Shown: piece by piece, positions 37,555 to 38,978 of the stretch
Position numbering within the stretch: position 1 is the stretch's first letter
Layout: each line of letters starts with the position of its first letter
Notes under the pieces: generated by a model
Told to the model about the DNA's origin: nothing
Database searches by the model: none
Seen by the model: only the letters and a program-made list of their open reading frames with translations
Source of the DNA: Cellulomonas persica
GTDB taxonomy: Bacteria > Actinomycetota > Actinomycetes > Actinomycetales > Cellulomonadaceae
Length of the DNA stretch: 38,978 bases
Assembly: GCF_007989825.1 (NCBI RefSeq)
Contig: NZ_BJUA01000020.1
Span: 1-38,978 of the forward strand
Direction of reading: 5' to 3'
Position numbers and translations under genes: made by a program

Positions 37555-37968
37555 TCATGCGGCGGGTGGGGTTCCGTCCGTGGCGGCCACGGCCGCGATC
37601 TCGATGAGGGCGCCCGGGACGCCGAGGCCCGCGACCCGGGCGGCAGTCACCAGCGGCGGAGTGCCGCCGGTGGCGAGGCGCGCGGCGATCGCGCCGTACG
37701 CCGCGCGCAGGTCCGCGTCCTGGTGGATGAGGACTGTCCACTGGACGACGTCACCGAGCGACGCCCCCGCGGCGGCGAGCGCCGTGGCGGCGTTGTCGAG
37801 CGCGCGGACCGACTGCTCCGCGACGTCGTCGGAGACGAGTGCCCCCTGGTCGTCGACGCCGTTCTGGCCGCCGACGTAGATCGTCGTCGCCCCCGCGGGC
37901 ACGACGGCGACGTGACTGAATGCCGGGCTCACGACCAGCCCGGCCGGCTGCAGCTTGGTGATCTCCAT
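37555..37968 (-). CDS. RidA-family protein
   Basis: 137 residues from ATG 37968. The RidA/YjgF trimer fold is visible: TTIYVGGQNGVDDQGALVSD near the start, EQSVRALDNAATALAAAGAS, VVQWTVLIHQDADLRAAYGA and a C-terminal PPLVTAARVAGLGVPGALIE/IAAVAA. The conserved Arg is in TAARVAG and the Glu in ALIEIAAV. RidA-type enzymes deaminate enamine or imine intermediates, detoxifying 2-aminoacrylate, but subfamilies differ. It is read alone toward the serine hydrolase gene. Confidence 0.88.
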   Translation of the reverse strand: MEITKLQPAGLVVSPAFSHVAVVPAGATTIYVGGQNGVDDQGALVSDDVAEQSVRALDNAATALAAAGASLGDVVQWTVLIHQDADLRAAYGAIAARLATGGTPPLVTAARVAGLGVPGALIEIAAVAATDGTPPAA

Positions 37969-38149
37969 CGATCCACCGTCCCACCGTCCTCCGACACGCG
38001 CGCCCCGCGCCGCCACCCGACAGCGGCCGGCGCCGTCGTTGCCGGCGCGTCCCCGGGACGCGGACGGGCGCGGCACCCTGTGCGGATGCCGCGCCCGTCG
38101 TGGTGGGTCGGTCTCGAGGTCGGTCGGGACGACCGTCGAGGTCAGCCCG

Positions 38150-38978
<829 letters not shown>

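Overview
The window is very GC-rich and nearly every gene carries actinobacterial codon bias. It encodes secreted polysaccharidases with CBM2-like modules (GH10 and GH26), a GH92 mannosidase and two methyl-accepting chemotaxis proteins. Many genes have a TANNNT -10 hexamer 6 to 8 nt before the start codon, as in leaderless actinobacterial transcripts. Together this suggests a motile, plant-polymer-degrading actinomycete of the Cellulomonas type. That assignment is an inference from gene content, because no rRNA or marker gene is present.

Layout. 1-1174: tail of a chemotaxis receptor and a GNAT acetyltransferase. 1286-3922: secreted GH26 hydrolase and its LacI-type regulator. 3960-9512: a membrane protein, an unknown protein, a repeat cluster, a GT4 glycosyltransferase and a GH92 mannosidase. 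9726-12733: purN facing a YdjG/YdjI-like zinc-ribbon and SPFH pair. 12896-14853: remnant of a WYL regulator, then a PadR and membrane-protein operon. 14923-17133: a lipase fused to an HdeD-like membrane domain, and a small unknown. 17161-19369: a type VII secretion toxin cassette (WXG-like partner, type-28 toxin, CdiI-like immunity). 19634-22826: a second chemotaxis receptor, a Pro/Gln-rich membrane protein and a GNAT. 23062-24011: a second, compact toxin and immunity-like pair followed by tandem repeats. 24164-27307: cupin, YbdD and CstA (pyruvate uptake). 27555-33201: a probable peptide cassette. 33310-36135: LysR and two aldo-keto reductases. 36242-37968: a serine hydrolase and a RidA protein. 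38150 to the end: partial GH10 xylanase with CBM2.

The most interesting system is 27555-33201. A SARP/BTAD regulator converges on a four-gene minus-strand operon: MauE-like membrane protein, membrane-anchored CPPC thioredoxin-like protein, ABC exporter without a C39 peptidase domain, and a 35-residue peptide with four cysteines spaced C-X9-C-X4-C-X9-C behind a strong ribosome binding site. Two 11-bp direct repeats that look like a SARP box lie just upstream of the operon's -10 hexamer. The logic resembles sublancin-type loci (exporter plus thiol redox proteins plus disulfide-bonded peptide), but the peptide has no visible leader. Its product and activity are inferred.

The two toxin loci (17161-19369 and 23062-24011) add an interbacterial-competition theme. 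The carbohydrate genes at both ends fit a lifestyle on plant mannan and xylan.
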